The position numbers and the translations under genes were made by a program. 64,000 nucleotides of DNA. Source: Hymenopus coronatus (lineage: Eukaryota; Arthropoda; Insecta; Mantodea; Hymenopodidae). The notes beneath the pieces are model-generated. The model was not told where the DNA came from and ran no database searches. It saw only the letters and a list, made by a program, of their open reading frames with translations. This document shows positions 23,940 to 35,566 of the stretch, in pieces. The number at the start of each line of letters is the position of its first letter. Within the stretch, counting starts at the first letter, position 1. The stretch lies in NCBI GenBank assembly GCA_030762935.1, contig CM060883.1, positions 32,048,501 through 32,112,500 of the forward strand, given 5' to 3'.

Positions 23940-24065
23940 ACTTTCTCTACACGTACTGTGTACATAGTGTATAGATAAGGTAATTGTATTGCAGCCAAAA
24001 ATTCGATACCGAAATTTCACCGGAAATACATATTTTGGGTCCCCCTGAATCCCCCCCCCCAAAGC

Positions 24066-24116
<51 letters not shown>

Positions 24117-24780
24117 TGTGAACAGCATAGCTCAAAAACGAAAATACCAAACTTGGTATTTAAGTTTACTATCTTCCAGGGATGCGGCACAAAGATTTTG
24201 AGAAAAATCCCCCCACCCTAAACGATCCTTTACATGAAAAAAATTTCAAAAATGTTGATTTTATAAAAAAAAATGGTTCTAACGATTTTGATTAAAATCT
24301 CTTATATTTAAGATATTTACATGACAAATAAAATGTATATCTTGAATTTTCTGAGAATAGCCTCTAAAGACCTCTTTATTTTGAAAGAATATTGCTGAAT
24401 TTTGAATAATTGAGAAACTGTAAAAGATAAAAACTTACTATAATGTAAAACACAATTTATGTCATATACGTTATTTTTTCTTGGTACTGTCCATTTCTGA
24501 AATATTTCTTGTTATTTGGTTTAGGTTTAAAATACTTAAACTTTTCTCCTGGCTCTGCATAGAAACGGATTTCAACCATATGGCAACCAGCTATTAAGAG
24601 ATTTGACATTCGTTTTAGCCTAATGTATTCCCTTATTTTCCTTCTAATTACAAGAAAGCAAGTAATTAAGAAAATTTCTGCTAATATTTGTCTCGATTAT
24701 ATAAATTAGATAGAACATGAATGCATTTTAACAATAATTTGTTACAGCGATGTAGAGAAAGTCATGTGAATGGCACACGC
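23940..24780 (+). mobile_element. HLE1 full-length copy with long GT repeat
   Basis: The 5' end is ACTTTCTCTACACG and the 3' subterminal repeat is GATGTAGAGAAAGT. The hairpin is cut at 'tggcacacg' by an S4 SINE. A C-run (24050-24060) precedes the microsatellite. Confidence 0.85.
24067..24118. repeat. (GT)n microsatellite inside HLE1
   Basis: About 23-25 GT units at the family's GT site. Confidence 0.95.
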
Positions 24781-24935
24781 ATATTTACTCTCACATTCAT
24801 ACTCCCAAACTCTGTGGGGGTTAGGGAATAATTCTGGTTAAAGAGAAATTCCCCGGTCCTGCCGGGAAACGAACCCGGAACTTCCTGATGAGAAGTCAGC
24901 TCACTGAGCACTCGACCACGGAGAAGTATAGCTAA
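24781..24935 (-). mobile_element. S4 SINE head
   Basis: On the minus strand: 'tccgtggtcgagtgctcagt' (A box), CGGGTTCGTTTCCCGG (B box), then 'ggaccggggaatttctctttaacc' and 'gagtatgaatgtgagagtaaa'. Related copies are at 28443-28640, 49121 and 62911. Confidence 0.75.
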
Positions 24936-25559
24936 GATCTTGTTTAATGACAAATGATAAACAAATGGAAAACTTCTTGCATGCTAAAGAGGAATTTAGT
25001 TGGAAACCGCCCAAAAAATCTAAATTATTGTCGGGGGATAGTGTACATTGTTTTCCCTGCTAATATTTCTCCCCTTTAGGAAGACACGTGCGACCTCTCC
25101 CGTTTTTGGTAACCCAGAAACCGTCATTTAGCCCTGGTCGTGGGAGGAAAAGAGCTTTTCCACCTACAAACGAAAAGCGGTCGTTGAAGAAACAATTGCA
25201 AGTCGCACTATTAAAACATGTAAACGAAGCTGTGCCATGCAATATGGCGGATGAGAAGGTGTGAGGGCTGCAGGAAATTTGTTTAGACAAAACTCTCAAA
25301 ATCGCTGGCAGGAACGGTATTTAGACAATGGTTAAACAAAGTCTAAGTATGACTGCTAGGTTGTGAAGACAATGTTAGAATTTAATGGCATATAAAATCT
25401 GTGTTTAATAGACGATGTGTAAACACACTATTTAACCTCAAATACAAGCAGTAGCGTAGCCTGAGAAATATGTGTTAAGGGGGATATGTGAAGGGATTCT
25501 TTTAAACGATCTGTATAAAATGCCATTTGAATTAAAATTAAATTTCGCTATTAATTTTT
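24936..25559. other. Single-copy stretch, no supported gene
   Basis: A minus-strand 79-codon frame (25299-25060) contains NDGFWVTKNGRGRT but matches nothing I know, and no clear splice sites flank it. Confidence 0.3.
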
Positions 25560-26397
25560 ACTTTCTCTATACGTACTATGTACATAGTGTACAGAGAAGG
25601 TATTGCACTCCACCCAAAAATTCGATACCGAGATTTCACCGGAAATATATGTTTTAGGGTCTCCTATATCCAAAGAAAGCATTTTCAGAAAAAAGGTCCG
25701 TGTGTCTGTGAACACGATAGCTCAAAAACGAATAGTTTATAAAATACCAAAGTTGGTATTTAAGTTATCTTCCAGGGATGCGACACGAAGATTTTGAGAA
25801 AAATCCTCCACCCCAAACTACCCTTTACATGGAACTTTTTTCGGAAATTTTTATTTTTCAAAAAGGGCTCAACCGATTTTGATTAAAATATCGTATACTA
25901 AAGATATTTAGCAGACAAATAAAATGATATCTTGAATTTTCTGGGAATAGCCTCTGAAGACTACTTTATTCTGCATGGGGTTTACGGAATTTTGCATAAC
26001 TGCTAAACAGTAAGAGGTGGACAAAAACTTACCAAACAAAAAATGTAGAGCAAGTTAAAGCACACTGTTTATGTTATATACATTTCTCTCGTGGAGTTGA
26101 TCGTTTTTTAATTACTCTTTGTTTTTGATTTTACCTTTAAAAAAACTTACACTTTTCTCATACAGGAATTTTTCAACTCCTGTCCATACAAACAAAGGAA
26201 CTTCAGTCACATAGCAACCAGCTTATGACTATCACTTTAACCAATGGTATTCCCTTATTTCGCTTCTACTTACAAGGAAGCATGTAATAAGACCATTTCT
26301 GCTAATTTTTTCTCGATTAGCATGAAGAAAATAGAAGCATAAGCTTTTTAAGAATAATCTGTTGCAGTCATATGAAAGGAACATATAAGACTTTTAT
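25560..26397 (+). mobile_element. HLE1 copy lacking the 3' subterminal repeat
   Basis: The 5' end is ACTTTCTCTATACG. At the 3' end 'ttgcag' joins directly to 'tcatatgaaaggaac', so the TGTAGAGAAAG repeat is deleted and the hairpin altered. The next HLE1 begins within a few bases. Confidence 0.8.
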
Positions 26398-26398
26398 A

Positions 26399-26667
26399 TT
26401 TTTACTTCTTCTACCGAGTGCTATGAAGGTACGTATAGTAGACGGAGAAGGTCCGTATTCCACATAAAAGCCAATACCAAGACTTCCCCAGAAATTAAGG
26501 GTTTGAGGACCCCTAATTAAAACAATATTTTTAGAAAAAGGTCCGTGCGAGCGTGTTAAGTATGTGAGTGAACTCCGTTAAATACTAAACTTCGTATTTT
26601 ATAAAGATACGATATGAAGATTTTTTAAGAAAATTCTTCACGCCAAACTACCATTCACATGGAAAAA
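26399..26667 (+). mobile_element. HLE1 5' fragment, head-to-tail after the previous copy
   Basis: Diverged 5' third: 'acttcttctaccgagtgctatgaaggtac' through 'ttcacatggaaaaa'. Confidence 0.7.
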
Positions 26668-27390
26668 GTCAGGCCGGGTTCATCATTTCAGTACTCGCTG
26701 GTGATACGTCCACTGCGCTCAAACGTGGTCCGGGATCATCATGTCGTCTCTATGAGGTCTCCGAGGTCAGAGAGGAGGTGAGTTAAATGTTTAACCAGTT
26801 AATATCCCCTAGATGCAATAGCTGTAAGGATCTCCGCTGGGCAATGTAGCATATCCACTAAAGAAGAAGAAAAAGAAGAAGAAGAAGAAGAAGAAGAAGA
26901 AGAAGAAAGAGTTAACTCGGCGTTATAATCTGGCAGGCGACATTGCAGATTCCAGTTCAGTTTTAGGTTTGACTCGGCCATTGGTCGACTGATCAACATG
27001 GCTGCCCATGCGCAAGCAGACAGAACGAACGGAAGACTGTGCATTTAGCATTGGAAAACAGAACTGATTTTCAGAAAGTCCATGTTTATCCCTTATTTCG
27101 ATCCAGTTCATTTACATACACCAAATGTAATTTAACGTAGCTTAACCTCGACAAAATCTCGAAACCTGTCGTTCACCTGTCCGGTAGTCATACTGTCTCC
27201 GTAACCAATAGGAAAGGCTCAGGAAACAGCCTTAGTCTAAAACTGAATCTGCAATCTCGCAATTGGCAGTACCGCTTTTGCACCTGCGCAGTCTTAGTGA
27301 GGATTGGTCACAACGTGTGGCCAGTGTAGCTGCCTATCTGCTGTACCACACGGTCTATTTGTTTCACATGGGCATTACTATTTTCTCCAA
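26668..27390. other. Single-copy stretch with an (AAG)n tract
   Basis: It holds a purine-rich AAG repeat at 26864-26909. A short open segment at 26692-26777 is flanked by TTTCAG and GTGAGT on the plus strand, but its product is unrecognised. Confidence 0.35.
26864..26909. repeat. (AAG)n microsatellite
   Basis: About 15 AAG units. On the minus strand it gives the poly-Ser run of a spurious frame. Confidence 0.95.
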
Positions 27391-27673
27391 AACATGATAG
27401 CCCTCAAATAGAATCCCCTGCCACTGGGCAATAACCATTAGCAAACAAAAGACGACTATCTACTAGGGGCGAGAGGCAACGTAGTAAAATCTCTGTTTCC
27501 TGTAGACTCTGGAGACCGTTCAGTTTCGTGTTAGTACGTGTCCAAACAGCGAGTTACTCTACAACATGTTAAACGACCAGCAAGAGGAAGACTTGGCAAC
27601 TGCGAGGGTTGGGTTCCAGCCGCTCGCCTCGTAATCTGCCTTTGGCAGAGGAGTGGAGCAGGGTTATCATGTT
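27391..27673 (+). mobile_element. Family B MITE-like element, copy 2
   Basis: The ends are AACATGATAGCCC and, inverted, GAACATGATAACCC. Internal marks are 'aataaccattagcaaacaaaagacga', 'gagaggcaacgtagtaaaatct' and 'gcgagggttgg'. Length 283 bp with no coding frame. Confidence 0.7.
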
Positions 27674-27839
27674 CAGAAAAATATTGTAGGTCCTGATGTC
27701 TGCGCTAATTACCCCTGGTTCATTTAGTTTATTGAGCTAAAACCATGTACATTTATTTACACTAGTGCTTATGTGGTGTTCGTTAGAACTATAAATAGTC
27801 TGCGGGGAACTCTATATTTTAGGCGCTGTGGCGTTGCAA

Positions 27840-28201
27840 CAACAACAATAATAATACAAATAAAACAATACTAATAGTACTACTAATAATAACAACAACA
27901 ATAATAATCATCAGCTTCACTTCAGAGATTAGGCAAAGTTCGGCTTCAAAATACATCTTACCATTTCTTTGGTCTTTCCGGATGTCTTCTTCCCTAAGGT
28001 ATGTGGTACAATGCTCTTCTTGGGATCCGCTCTGATGACATCCTGTCGACATGCTGTCTCCATTCATTTCTATAATTGTAATTTTTTCTTCTAGAGACAG
28101 TATTTTCAACTCTTTTCCGAATTTTTCATTTGAGATTTTATCTAGGAGAGTGCATCTTTCTACTGCTCTTAGGAATTTCGTCTCAGCAGCTTGTATTTTC
28201 C
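27840..28201 (-). pseudogene. Non-LTR retrotransposon C-terminal tail with simple-repeat 3' end
   Basis: The minus strand reads IQAAETKFLRAVERCTLLDKI, then NEKFGKELKILSLEEKI. This matches the 'IQAAEMrFLRrVkGvtr.D.irNe.ir.eL.i' segment near the end of insect endonuclease-reverse transcriptases. The element's 3' end runs into a mixed TTG/TTA repeat (27840-27910, minus), as in elements that end in short tandem repeats. The S2 SINE abuts its 5' break. Confidence 0.65.
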
Positions 28202-28442
28202 TTTTTTTTTTTTTTGGATAGTGTTTAGCGTCCGCTTTTACTACTTTGGCACCGCAGGCGACGACACTGATGATAGATGAGCTGAAGATGGATACCAGTG
28301 GAATGTAATGGCGGGGGAAACCGGAGAAAACCCGTCTCTTTACCGCTTTGTTCACCACAAATCTCACAGCGGTCGCTAGGGATCGCCCCCGGGCCATCTA
28401 GGTAAGAGGCAAGTGGTCTAGCCAATCGGCCAAGGCGCGGCC
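28202..28442 (-). mobile_element. S2 SINE
   Basis: Near-complete: A-tail at 28202-28215, body, B box, and head ending GGCCGCGCCTTGGCC. It lies directly against an S4 SINE on the same strand. Confidence 0.85.
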
Positions 28443-28640
28443 TTATTTCCCCTTTAACATCTAAGGTCATATCGGGGACTTTGGTTTTAGAAACAACTCG
28501 TTGTTTGTAGGCTTTTACGTTGGGTTTAAATCGTTTTATTTTCCTCAAACACACACACACACACATTTTCACATACATACTTCCAGACTCTGGAATCGAA
28601 CCCGAAGTCAGCTTGCTAACCACTCGACCACGGAGGCAAT
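28443..28640 (-). mobile_element. S4 SINE with its tail
   Basis: The head is 'tgcctccgtggtcgagtggt', B box GGTTCGATTCC, then a GT-rich link (28547-28564 on plus is CA) and a tail containing 'gatttaaacccaacgtaaa' and 'aaagtccccgatatgacc'. The same tail occurs at 62911-63031, which ties the two loci to one family. Confidence 0.75.
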
Positions 28641-29534
28641 TTTCTTCTTTTTACTGTGCCATACATTTACTGAAATATGTGCACCACCACCAACTGTAAG
28701 GACCCTATTATTGCTGTGCCGTCACTCCTGGTTCCAGCCGCCCACTGCCTCTTCTTACCTCACTCCTTCCTCCCAGAAGTGCCTCTTCGGGGGCAGGTAT
28801 GATGTTCTCATTGAAACCCTCCGAAAACGCCCTATCTTCTCTCTTAAAATTATTTTGACAGTCCTTTGTGTGAAACGTTTGTTTAAATCCTTTAAGACGC
28901 TTCATTATAGAAACAGTTGGGGATGACGACGACCTGTGATCCAAAGCAGAGGAAATCGCAAAGGCCCTAAGGGAAACAATAGACAAAGTTCCGGCTTTAT
29001 CTTCTGGACTTAAATGAAAAGACTGGTGAGAGACAGTTACCAATCGTATATCTGCATTTACAATCTAAATCCGAGTTCTCATTACTGGGCTAGACCCCTC
29101 AGGTTGCGTATTGAAAACGTTTCTCGTTCGTTACATCAGGAATTCCTCGCACATTAATGGCGCCTCGCAAGCCCTTCGGCTGCACCAACTTCGATTGCTG
29201 TCTCAAACTGGGTCAAACGGATGATTTTTTTTTTTTTCTTGTAATGAAAGAAACGAGTCGAGAGCGAGTTTCACATAACGTTAACTATTGTTACAACTGA
29301 CCTTTTATTATTACGTCCATAACATCAAGCACAAAGAAGCATGCACGCTTCCTGCAGTCTTTTGTATTTAACACTTTTCCCCTTCCGCTACTATAATTTA
29401 CAGCTCTTTATTTTCATCTGTTATTTAGTAATTTTATCTTTGCTCTCTGTGATAATATCACGTTTACTTAGTAGATGCCTTCGGATAAAAAAATATAGCT
29501 AATATAGGATTTTTCATTACAAAAATAATACAGT
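28641..29534. other. Single-copy stretch, mixed composition
   Basis: Less AT-rich than its flanks at 28700-29040. A minus-strand frame there contains RAFSEGFNENIIPAPEEALL and meets a GTAAGA at about 28762, but there is no family match and no convincing acceptor. Confidence 0.3.
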
Positions 29535-30505
29535 AAAAAAAAAAAAAAGTTTGATGTGCTCTTTCACGTGTCTTTCTCTGTGTCTCTGTAACAAATTATT
29601 CCTAAAAAGTGTATTCCTCTATCTACTCTATACAAATCCAGATATACATTAGCAGAAATAGTCTTATTACTTGCTTCCTTGTAAGTAGAAGGGAAATAAG
29701 AGAGTAGCACAGGCTAAAGTGATTATCAAATCTTTTAAAAGCTGATTGCCATGTGATTGAAATTCATTTCTTTGCAAAGCCAGTTCACAAATTCCCGTAT
29801 GAGGAAATTTAATGCATTTTAAAACTGAAACCAGTAACAATGAATATCTCGGAAATGGTCAATTCCACGAAAAAAAATGTGTCTGATATAAATTGTGTTT
29901 TAACGAGACCTTCATTGTGTGTGGGTGTGTGTATGTGTGTGCATGTGTGGTAAGTTTTCGTCTATCTCTTAAGCTTCACCAATTATACAAAATTTATCCA
30001 GAATGAACAATTCTACAGAGGATATTCAGAAAATTTACGATATACCTTTTATTCATCATGTAAATGCCTTTAAAATACGATATTTTGATTAAAATCATTA
30101 CTGCTAATTTTCAGAAAATCAAAAATTTTGAAAACTTTTTCCATGTAAAGGGTAGTTAGGGGTGGAGAAATGTTCTTGAAAGTCATTGTGTCGAATCCTT
30201 GGGAGATACTTAAATACCAAGTTGGTATTTAAGAGATGTTCATTTTTGGGGTATTTTTAATAGTGTTTAACGCCCGCTTTTACTACTTGTGATACCGCAG
30301 GCGATGACCCTGGTGATACATGAAGATGGAGCACCGGTGAAATGCGATGGCGGGGGAAACCGGAAAAAACCCGCTACAAATATGCGGTCGCTTGGATCCA
30401 ACCCGGGCCGTCTAAGTGAGAGGCAAGTGGTCTAATCACTCGGCCACGGCGCGGCCTCTTTTTGGGGTATGCTGTCTCTCAGAAACATACACACCTTTTT
30501 ATAAA
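29535..30505 (-). mobile_element. HLE1 copy interrupted by an S2 SINE
   Basis: 29535-30254 and 30459-30505 are HLE1. The 3' hairpin is altered ('gatgtgctctttcacgtg'). A short GT run (29917-29949) lies at a different element position from the usual GT site. Confidence 0.75.
30255..30458 (-). mobile_element. S2 SINE with 12 bp target-site duplication
   Basis: Flanked by TTTTTGGGGTAT at 30243-30254 and 30459-30470. The host HLE1 sequence reads through if one copy is removed. Full head GGCCGCGCCGTGGCC. Confidence 0.9.
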
Positions 30506-31006
30506 AATCTTATGTGTTCCATTCACATAACTTTCTGTAGCTGTTACATGTATAAAGTCTTCTTACAATAGATTATTCTTTTAGATAGAACAATATACTT
30601 TTTAGCAATAAGTTGTTACAGTGATGTTGAGAAAGTCATGTGAATGGAACATATCAGATTTTTTAGTTATGTTGACCACAGATATACATGCACACGGACC
30701 TTTCTCTAAAAATACTTTTTTTTTATTCAAGATACATTTCGCTTCTAGTAATAAGACTAGTTCTGCTAATTATTTCTCGACTAGAATGACGTAAATAGAA
30801 GTATAAGCTTTTTAACAATAATTTGTTGCAGAGATGTAGAGAAAGTCATATCAATGGAACTCATCAGATTTTTTTTTTTTATGATTTTTATGATTTTTTT
30901 TATGATTTATATATTTCCGGTGAAATCTCGGTATCGAATTTTTGGTGTGGCATTACAATACCTTCTCTATACACTGTGTACATAGTACGTGTAGAGAAAG
31001 TAAAAA
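30506..31006. mobile_element. Scrambled cluster of HLE1 end fragments
   Basis: In order: minus-strand 3' end, GC-type (30506-30590); plus-strand 3' end (30597-30664); minus-strand GT-site segment (30665-30733); plus-strand late block and 3' end (30737-30882); minus-strand 5' end with the full palindrome (30912-31005). The minus pieces at 30665 and 30912 belong to one copy opened by the plus fragment. Confidence 0.7.
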
Positions 31007-31736
31007 GTGATAATTTTTCAGAAAAAAAATTTTACTACTATTTTCATTTATCATGATACAACTTTTTAAAATATAATTAAATGTTAAAAATTGTAATACC
31101 TTTTCATAAATATATTAGGAGCAAAAAGTAAATAAATAAACAAGTAAAATAAAAATAATAAAACAGATCCTGAGATTTTAATTTACATAAATGTCAGCAA
31201 CATAGCAGCATGAATATAGTTTAAAATAATTAGAAATGTGTACTATTTTATTTCTTTTAGATTCAGAAATTACCTTTATATACGTGCTCTAAATTTAGCT
31301 TTTGGAAAGAACAGTGAAATAGAAATATCTGTTTTTTCTATTTCATTGAATAAACGTAGAACGTTATAAAACTTAGTAACGGTCATAAATAAAACACTAG
31401 CAAATAAATAAACTCCAACGTCTGGCTCTCCTTTTCCGGCGATCGATGCGCTCCCGGTTTGCCACACCGGCGCTTTTCGGAAACACGTATCCAATACGCC
31501 TGCACGCTTCGGTGGCTCGGTTGCTAACTGAAGTGTGCTAACTTACCATCCTCTGCTCTGCTGAAAACAAGGTTACTGCGTGGATTCCTGCTTGATCAGA
31601 ATTTTGGAACCCAGTTTTATTTTCAGTGATAGTATCACCAAAAGAATTTGACAGGGCTAAGAAATACTATGCTCTCTTCAAGGTGAACAGAGTGAATTTT
31701 CATATTCCTATAATAGAAAATAATACATATAACAGA
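31007..31736. other. AT-rich single-copy stretch
   Basis: A small GC-richer patch at 31425-31510 contains no recognisable gene. Confidence 0.35.
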
Positions 31737-32585
31737 AAAATCTGATATCATTCATATCCATTTCTGCAACAAATTATTGGTAAAAAGCTGATGCTTCTAC
31801 TTACTTCAAGCTAATTGAGAAAAATTAGCAGAAATAGTCTTATTACTTGTTTCCTTGTAAGTAGAAGCGAAATAAGGGAGTACCATAGGTTAAAGTGATA
31901 GTTAAAAGCGGTTGCTATGTAACTGAAGTTCCTTTGTATACACAGGAGTTGACAAATTCCTGTATGAGAAAAGTATAAGTTTTTTAAAGCTGAAACCAAT
32001 AACAAGGAATATCTAAAAAACGATCAACTCCACGAAAATATGTATATGACATAAATTGTCTGTTTTATCGTGATATACGTTTTTTGTGCAGTAAGTTTTT
32101 GTCTATCTCTTACGGTTTACCAGTTATGCAAAATATCATCCAGAATAAATAGGTCTTTAGAGGCTATTCCCAGAAAATTCATCATATACATTTTATTAAG
32201 CATATAAATCTCTTAAATATAAGATATTCTAATAAAAATTATTAGAGCCAATTTTGAGAAAATAAACATTTTCAAAATTTTTCCGTGTAGTTTGGGGTGG
32301 GGGATTTTCTTGAAAATCTTCGTGTGGCATCCTTGGAACATACCAAACTTAAATACAAAGTTTGGTATTTAACGGTCTTTTCGTTTTGGAGCTATGCTGT
32401 CCACAAACACACACACACACACACACACCACACCACACACACTCAGACCTTTTTCCAAATATGCTTTTTTTATTCAGGGGGACCCAAAACATGTATTTCC
32501 GGTGAAATTCGGTATCGAATTTTTGGGTGGAATTCATACCTTCTCTATACACTATGTAGGTACACAGTACGTGTAGAGAAAGTAA
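31737..32585 (-). mobile_element. HLE1 copy, 3' subterminal repeat deleted
   Basis: The 5' end is ACTTTCTCTACACG. The 3' end reads 'aaaaatctgatatcattcatatccatttctgcaac', lacking CTTTCTCTAC. CA repeat at 32406-32440. Confidence 0.8.
32406..32440. repeat. (CA)n microsatellite inside HLE1
   Basis: Interrupted CA run at the family's GT site. Confidence 0.9.
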
Positions 32586-32984
32586 TAAAGTCGAGCTTTG
32601 GTTTTATGAATATTATTTTCATGCCTTTATTTATGTACAATTTTCCGTTCAATTTCGCACTGATTTTTCTTGTCTACGGTCATTTAAATATTACTAAACA
32701 CCATTTTAACGTCCTTTATGAAATCAATCCAGCAAATTATATATTCTGAAATTTCTCATTAAACATTCAGCATTCATTTCTGTTAAGTTAAAAATATTCG
32801 TACAGAGGATTTACTGATCAATGGTAATCAAATTCGGGACAAGCTTAGAAATATTTGTTGCTGAAAATTAATTTTGTCATTTAATCAGAAGCAAATGGTT
32901 ATAAGGAAACTGGGTTAATTTTGCATAACGCATTACAAATATAGTAATTAGAAAGAAATAGGAACACCATGTAACTAAACATAT

Positions 32985-33994
32985 TTGATGTGTTCCATTC
33001 ACATGACTTTCTCAGTCACTTTCTGCCACAAAATGTTCTTACTAAAGTACATTCCTCTATCTACTTCATGCTATTAGAGATAAACATTGGCAGAAATGGT
33101 TTCATATTTTGCTTACCCTCCCCGTATTTGTAGGACTGACACCCCCCTAGTACTTACAAGAAAATGCCTAGGGGTCAGAAGCCTATCTAGGAGCCAACGG
33201 CACGAAACCACATAATGGAAAACTGTTACGAGGGGTCAGCCCGTAGGCAGACATGAACATGAAGAAGTGGATCATATGAAATGTAAGCGAAATTGATGAT
33301 TGGAAAGGTGATTATGGAGCAATTGGTGGAATGAGTGACGTGGGAAACCGGAGGACCCGGAGAAAACCTGCGCAGATGCCGTCATCCAGAAATCCCACTG
33401 CCTAGATGGGAGCGAGCGAGCGATCTAACCACTCAACCACGCCGACTAGCAGAAATGGTTTTATTACATTTGTAAGTACAAAGCAAATACGCTAGGCTAA
33501 AGTGATAGTCCAAATATTTTAAGTACTGTTCGCTAAGTGATAGTTTTCAAATTCTATTATCTTTTCTTTTGTCAGGAGTAAAGAAAGAAACAAATGACTT
33601 CCAAATGACTTTCATTTAAGAACACGATAACAAGAAATCGCGTAAATAGCTTTTATTAAGCATATAAATAATGTATATAATGTATAATGTAAATTTATGG
33701 CATTTTAATGCAAATATTTACAGTAATTTTTGAAAAAATGTGCATGAAAAGAATGATTTGGAATGAGGGGATTTTCTTGAAACTCTTCGTGTTGCATCTT
33801 AGAAAATTATTGAACTTAAATGTCACATTGTGTCGTTTTTGAGATATTACTTCACTGGCACATGGACATGCACACGTACGTGCGCGCGCCTGTGACTTTT
33901 TTTTCTGTATTTAGGGTACTCCAAAATGTGAATTTCCAGTGAGGCCTCGGTGTCGAATATTTGGGTGGAGATATTATATATGTAGAAGGAACGT
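32985..33994 (-). mobile_element. Old HLE1 copy interrupted by an S3 SINE
   Basis: The 3' hairpin is intact (GATGTGTTCCATTCACATGAC). The remainder is diverged, and the 5' palindrome is almost lost. The GT site has become 'gcacacgtacgtgcgcgcgcctgtg'. Confidence 0.7.
33106..33448 (-). mobile_element. S3 SINE with about 16 bp target-site duplication
   Basis: Flanked by GCAGAAATGGTTTCAT (33090-33105) and GCAGAAATGGTTTTAT (33449-33464). The tRNA-like head 'ggcgtggttgagtggttag' is on the minus strand. The body has 'gtgggaaaccggaggacc' and 'ggagaaaacc', a core resembling one shared by several metazoan SINE families. Confidence 0.75.
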
Positions 33995-34229
33995 AAAATG
34001 TGAATGTTACATTTCCTCTATCTTCTATCACTTCTGATTATTCTATGCTCACGAAAGTTTATTTTAATTGCAATAACAGCTACACTACACATTTCATTAT
34101 AGATACAAAGAAAACAAGATAGTCAAATGTTTAAGCTATATATTGGCCTTAAAATTCTATACTCTTTCGCGAAGCAACTTTATATCTTTAAAGAATGACA
34201 AATGAACAATTGGAACCATTTATAACGAA

Positions 34230-34672
34230 TGGCTCAAAAATGTCTTGAGCACAAAAATGATGTTAGGAATTTGTGTGTTTTAAAGAGCTCTACTCTCCAT
34301 CGCTTAATGCGTTTGCCGGTTCTTCAAGATTATTTAACATGTCTTCCAAACGAAGTGGACTTCACAGGCTATTTCTGAAAATTCTAGATATACAAGTTAT
34401 TCTTTATGAAATACGTTTTATTGATTAAGAACAGATCGGATAGGCCTTATTTTTTTAATCTTCATGTCGTACTTATATTTTACTAAGGAGTTTTATCTAA
34501 ATTTTATTTTAGTATTGAATTATTATTTTCACAAACACACAACTTAGTACCTTTTTGTATTTTTTATTTTATTATTCAAGGATCTTCAAAATTGTATTTC
34601 CATGAAATATTTTATGTGAAATGCAATATCTTCTATTTTGAATATTTACTATTACTTGGTACAGAAAGTAAA
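34230..34672 (-). mobile_element. Very old HLE1 copy
   Basis: Recognisable only in order: 'tttaaagagctctac', 'cacaggctatttctgaaaattctagatatac', 'cttcatgtcgtac', 'cacaaacacacaac', 'tgtatttccatgaaa', 'acagaaagtaaa'. Confidence 0.55.
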
Positions 34673-35124
34673 TAAACAAAAACAACAAAGGAAAAAAACC
34701 CTTAAAATCTGATAAATCATCGAAGTATGTTTAAAATCTTATTTAAATATCACATAATAGTTATTTAGAAAGATTGTGAATTCAAAATTTGACTCAATAG
34801 TTTCATTTTCCCTAAAGGTTTATCTGTATTTAATAAAGAAATTTAATGAATTTTAGGAAAAGTGGAAGAATCTGGTGAAATAGCTACTGAAATTGTTTTT
34901 AAAGCTAAAGTTGCAAACAAGCAACACTGAAAGTGAACCCTAGGTACATCTAGCATAAGGTATATACTAGTTTTGAAAGTTGAAATTCCGCGTCTGGTTT
35001 AATGAAGCAACACGAACACTTCGGAATCTATCTAAAGTGTCTTCCTACTCCCTGTTGACCAAGTATGTGTATTCGATAGCTGCTGGTGTTGTTTAATAGA
35101 AATGTGCGGTTTGTTTGTTTTTCC
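34673..35124. other. AT-rich single-copy stretch
   Basis: Nothing seen. Confidence 0.35.
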
Positions 35125-35362
35125 TCCATGGTCTAGGAGTAACATACTAGCCTCTGATCGCGGATTCAAACCGGGCTGAGGGCGATAGATTTTTTTTGGG
35201 CGTAAGAATCTTTAGCATGGCTTCCTTCATAAGGAAAGTAAAGTCGTCTAGATTTACGGCACAAGCCTGATAAAGGGACCTCTGAGCAAAATTAAGCAGT
35301 CTTCGAAGCCCAATATAGAATGGATACTAAGAACCGCAGAGAGTCCATAAATAAAATCCAGT
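35125..35362 (+). mobile_element. S1 SINE
   Basis: Head 'ccatggtctaggagtaacat', B box GGATTCAAACCGG, body with 'agcatggcttccttcataagg', tail 'gagtccataaataaaa'. Confidence 0.8.
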
Positions 35363-35445
35363 TTAATTTTAATTTTGTCCGATTGTTTTAACAATTAAAT
35401 GACCAGTTTCTGTGTCATAAATTCTTTCGCAAAATTGTATAAATT

Positions 35446-35566
35446 ACCTGGCGGAGAACAATGGATTTTTTTCGGGTTTAAAATCCTCAGCATGGCTTCC
35501 TTCGGAAGCGAAGTAAAGCCTTTGGTCCCGTGTCGTAGATTTACGGCACGTTAAAGAACACATGTG
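35446..35566 (+). mobile_element. S1 SINE body fragment
   Basis: Starts after the B box ('ggcggagaacaatggat') and ends at 'acggcacgttaaagaac'. Confidence 0.75.

Noticed and set aside
26692..26777. Plus-strand segment between TTTCAG and GTGAGT
   Set aside because: About 85 bp, two frames open, no recognised product; such AG/GT pairs are expected by chance.
27819..28397. 192-codon minus-strand frame as a host gene
   Set aside because: It joins part of an S2 SINE, its A-tail and a retrotransposon tail; the recognisable middle is reverse-transcriptase debris.
28762..28860. Exon-like minus-strand segment ending at GTAAGA
   Set aside because: No family match and no clear acceptor; it would lie between two exons that already join in phase.
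28501..28926. 141-codon plus-strand frame
   Set aside because: It spans an S4 SINE and a CA run; no domain is seen.
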